From: Pseudooceanicola pacificus
Lineage (GTDB): Bacteria > Pseudomonadota > Alphaproteobacteria > Rhodobacterales > Rhodobacteraceae
Direction: 5' to 3'
NCBI RefSeq assembly: GCF_009789075.1
Contig: NZ_WNXQ01000001.1
Coordinates: forward strand, 310,001-374,000
Length of the DNA stretch: 64,000 nt
Part shown: piece by piece, positions 61,692 to 64,000 of the stretch
Layout: the number at the start of each line of letters is the position of its first letter
Numbering within the stretch: position 1 is the first letter of the stretch
Translations under genes and position numbers: made by a program
Notes under the pieces: generated by a model
What the model was told of the DNA's origin: nothing
Database searches by the model: none
Seen by the model: the letters and a program-made list of their open reading frames with translations, nothing else

Positions 61692-62795
61692 ATGTCGCTC
61701 AACACCTTCGGCCATCTGTTCCGCGTCACCACCTGGGGCGAAAGCCACGGGCCCGCGCTTGGCGCCACGGTCGACGGCTGCCCCCCGGGCGTTCCGGTGG
61801 ACGCGGCGCTGCTGCAGCACTGGCTGGACCGGCGCAAACCCGGGCAGAGCAAGTACACCACCCAGCGGCGCGAGGCCGACGAGGTCGAAATCCTCTCGGG
61901 CACCTTCGAGGGCCGGACCACGGGCACCCCGGTGCAGCTGACGATCCGCAACACCGACCAGCGGTCCAAGGATTATTCCGAGATCGCCGAGAAATTCCGC
62001 CCCGGCCATGCGGATATCACCTACTGGCAGAAATACGGTATCCGCGACTATCGCGGCGGCGGCCGGTCCTCGGCCCGCGAAACGGCGGCGCGGGTGGCGG
62101 CCGGCGGGCTGGCGCGCGCGGCGCTCAAGGCGCTGGCGCCGCAGGTGACGATCCGGGGCTACATGGTGCAGATGGGCCCGCACCGGATCGACCGCGACCG
62201 GTTCGACATCGACGAGATCGAGCGCAATCCCTTCTGGGTGCCCGATGCCGTGGCCGCCGGAGACTGGGCCGACTACCTCGACGGGCTGCGCAAATCGGGC
62301 AATTCGGTGGGCGCGGTGGTCGAGGTCGTGGCCTCGGGCGTGCCCGCGGGGCTGGGCGCGCCGATCTACGGCAAGCTCGACACCGACCTGGCCGCCGCGA
62401 TGATGTCGATCAACGCGGTCAAGGGCGTCGAGATCGGCGAGGGCATGGGCGCGGCCGAGCTGACGGGCGAGGAGAATGCCGACGAGATCTTCATGGGGAA
62501 CGACGGCCAGCCGGTCTATTCCTCGAACCACGCGGGCGGGATCCTGGGCGGGATCTCCACCGGGCAGGATCTGGTGGTGCGTTTCGCGGTCAAGCCGACC
62601 TCGTCGATCCTGAAGACGCGCCAGACCATTACCAAGTCGGGCGAGGCCGCCGAGATCATCACCAAGGGCCGCCACGATCCCTGCGTCGGCATCCGCGCCG
62701 TGCCGGTGGGCGAGGCGATGATGGCCTGCGTGGTGCTGGATCACCTGCTGCTGCATCGCGGGCAGATCGGCGACGCGGGCGGGCGGATCGGCTGA
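61692..62795 (+). CDS. aroC: Chorismate synthase
   Basis: Last shikimate-pathway step, FMN-dependent. The 367-residue protein has [18 protein letters not shown], the [17 protein letters not shown] motif and [15 protein letters not shown] near the end, all signatures of the family. ATG 61692 follows GGGGGAAG. It converges on the adenine deaminase gene across 234 bp of GC-rich sequence without a visible gene. Confidence 0.97.
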   Translation: MSLNTFGHLFRVTTWGESHGPALGATVDGCPPGVPVDAALLQHWLDRRKPGQSKYTTQRREADEVEILSGTFEGRTTGTPVQLTIRNTDQRSKDYSEIAEKFRPGHADITYWQKYGIRDYRGGGRSSARETAARVAAGGLARAALKALAPQVTIRGYMVQMGPHRIDRDRFDIDEIERNPFWVPDAVAAGDWADYLDGLRKSGNSVGAVVEVVASGVPAGLGAPIYGKLDTDLAAAMMSINAVKGVEIGEGMGAAELTGEENADEIFMGNDGQPVYSSNHAGGILGGISTGQDLVVRFAVKPTSSILKTRQTITKSGEAAEIITKGRHDPCVGIRAVPVGEAMMACVVLDHLLLHRGQIGDAGGRIG

Positions 62796-63029
62796 GCTGA
62801 CCCGGGGATTGCTGGCGCGCGTCCCGGCGCCGGCGGGCAGGCGGCCATTTCCGGCGGGCCGGTTTGCCTGTCTGGGCGGTGCCGGTGTCGGGGCCCCCTG
62901 AACCTGCCTCCGCCCTCCCGGAGTCGGGGCGGTTCCACCGCCGCCAGGGGCCACCGCCGGCCGATATTCCGCCGCCGGGCAGCGCAGAAGGCCCCCGGGA
63001 TCAGCCAGCTTTCGCCGCGCTCCGGCCCC

Positions 63030-64000
63030 TCAGGTGATGATCTCGAACTTCGTCACGTCGACCATGCCGCGATCGGTGATCTTCAGCGCCGGGATCACCG
63101 GCAGGGCGAGGAAGGCGAGCTGCAGGAAAGGTTCCTCCAGCGTCACGCCCAGCGAACGGGCGGCGGCGCGCAGGGCGACCAGGTCGTCATGCACCGCCTC
63201 GAAGGGCGACAGGCTCATCAGCCCGGCGACCGGCAGCGGCAGTTCGGCCTGCACGCGGCCATTCTCGACCACGACGAATCCGCCTTCGATCTGGCCGAGG
63301 CGGTTGGCGGCCAGGGCCATGTCCTCGTAATCCGCGCCGACCACCGCGATATTGTGGTGGTCGTGACAGACGGTCGAGGCGATGGCCCCCCGCTTCAGCC
63401 CGAAGCCCTTGACGAAGCCGGTCGCGATGTTGCCGTTGCGCCCGTGCCGTTCGATCACCGCGATCTTGACCAGGTCGCGGGCGGTGTCAGGGCGCTTGTC
63501 GCCGTCCTCGATGGCAATTGTCTCGTGCAGGTGCTCGGTGATGATCTTGCCTTCGAGGATGCCGATCACATCGGTCGCCTCGCGGTTGCCGGTGGTGCGG
63601 AAATCCTCGGGCTCCACCGTCGGCGCCCGGACGGAGTTGCGCCCGACCGGCGCGGTGCGGGCGCGGGTGCGGAACGCCTCTTCGCCCACCCGCACGCCGC
63701 CGGCAAAGACCATCTCGGCGCGGCAGTCCTCCAGCGTCGGCAGCACGACGATATCGGCCCGCTTGCCCGGCGCGATCATGCCGCGATCCTTGAGCCCGAA
63801 GGCCTCGGCGGCGGACAGCGAGGCGGCGCGATAGGCGGCCAGCGGCGAGGTGCCCAGGCGGATCATCTCGCGGATCATGTAATCGAGGTGCCCGTGTTCG
63901 CCGATGTCCAGCGGGTTGCGGTCGTCGGTGCACAGGCACAGATAGGGCGAGGTCGCCTCGCTCAGGATCGGTTGCAGGGCGTGCAGGTCCTTGGACACCG
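63030..64000 (-). CDS. ade: Adenine deaminase, C-terminal part (cut by window edge)
   Basis: The last ~323 residues of an amidohydrolase-family adenine deaminase (adenine to hypoxanthine). [19 protein letters not shown] carries the metal/catalytic Asp. [20 protein letters not shown] is the amidohydrolase tail, and [16 protein letters not shown] is the C-terminal domain mark specific to Ade. The true start lies beyond the right edge; the GTG codon at 63998 is internal. It fits with the purine catabolism genes to its left. Confidence 0.92.
   Translation of the reverse strand, partial: VSKDLHALQPILSEATSPYLCLCTDDRNPLDIGEHGHLDYMIREMIRLGTSPLAAYRAASLSAAEAFGLKDRGMIAPGKRADIVVLPTLEDCRAEMVFAGGVRVGEEAFRTRARTAPVGRNSVRAPTVEPEDFRTTGNREATDVIGILEGKIITEHLHETIAIEDGDKRPDTARDLVKIAVIERHGRNGNIATGFVKGFGLKRGAIASTVCHDHHNIAVVGADYEDMALAANRLGQIEGGFVVVENGRVQAELPLPVAGLMSLSPFEAVHDDLVALRAAARSLGVTLEEPFLQLAFLALPVIPALKITDRGMVDVTKFEIIT

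Noticed and set aside
1-64000. tRNA or rRNA genes
   Set aside because: No stretch with a tRNA cloverleaf, GTTCRANNC T-loop plus matching acceptor, or rRNA core sequence was seen in the intergenic regions.

Overview
This is a GC-rich (roughly two-thirds G+C), densely packed chromosomal segment. It reads as an alphaproteobacterium of the Rhodobacteraceae (roseobacter/Paracoccaceae type). The evidence is a MarR/OmpR pair matching PetP/PetR beside ilvE, a serB-serC-serA block with an alphaproteobacterial-style serC leader, the folK-rpoZ-rel-DUF2062-pdxJ string, DUF4170-waaA-lpxK, a Rhodobacteraceae-type Hint-domain protein, and GAGTATTTT-type intergenic repeats. I see no rRNA, tRNA, CRISPR array, transposase, integrase or phage gene. 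Apart from the two genes cut by the window edges, the genes appear intact.

Layout. 0-5 kb: Hint protein fragment, nth, a PfkB kinase, a SulP transporter and a degenerate sugar-acid kinase relative. 4.9-8.7 kb: a Sit-type Mn/Fe ABC transporter read leftwards, with two related Fur-family-like boxes upstream. 8.9-12.6 kb: deoC, a secreted small protein and a double-domain aldehyde dehydrogenase (ALDH16 type), all overlapping. 12.8-14 kb: arsR, SRPBCC and YCII genes. 14-18 kb: serine biosynthesis (serB divergent from serC-serA). 18-24 kb: a small four-helix membrane protein, a PPP-family phosphatase, a 40-residue membrane peptide, a beta-helix membrane protein, a thiolase, and msrB-msrA. 24-29.4 kb: an FCD-GntR regulator, an unusual PAS-LuxR-pseudohydrolase regulator, malonyl-CoA synthetase and an EamA exporter. 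29.5-32.8 kb: petR-petP, ilvE and rlmJ.

33.0-46.0 kb is the most interesting part. It is a self-contained catabolic island. Leftward: an EutB-like PLP lyase, an EutC-like ornithine-cyclodeaminase homologue, a class III aminotransferase, and a Pot-type ABC importer with two paralogous binding proteins and an oversized permease. Rightward: an ectoine-hydrolase (DoeA/EutD) homologue, an M20 deacetylase and an FCD-GntR regulator. Two identical 12-bp palindromes 106 bp apart sit in the divergent promoter region. Related repeats lie just outside both ends. The enzymes resemble ectoine/hydroxyectoine breakdown, but the importer, deacetylase and regulator types differ from the well-known clusters, so the true substrate is open.

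46-56 kb returns to housekeeping: pdxJ, DUF2062, rel, rpoZ and folK leftward; NYN nuclease, ispH, a methyltransferase, rnhA, DUF4170, waaA and lpxK rightward. 56-61.2 kb is purine-ureide catabolism (NCS2 permease, allA, allantoicase, a PuuE-UraD fusion, divergent hiuH). The end holds two small GlsB-like membrane proteins, aroC and the C-terminal part of an adenine deaminase that runs off the right edge.
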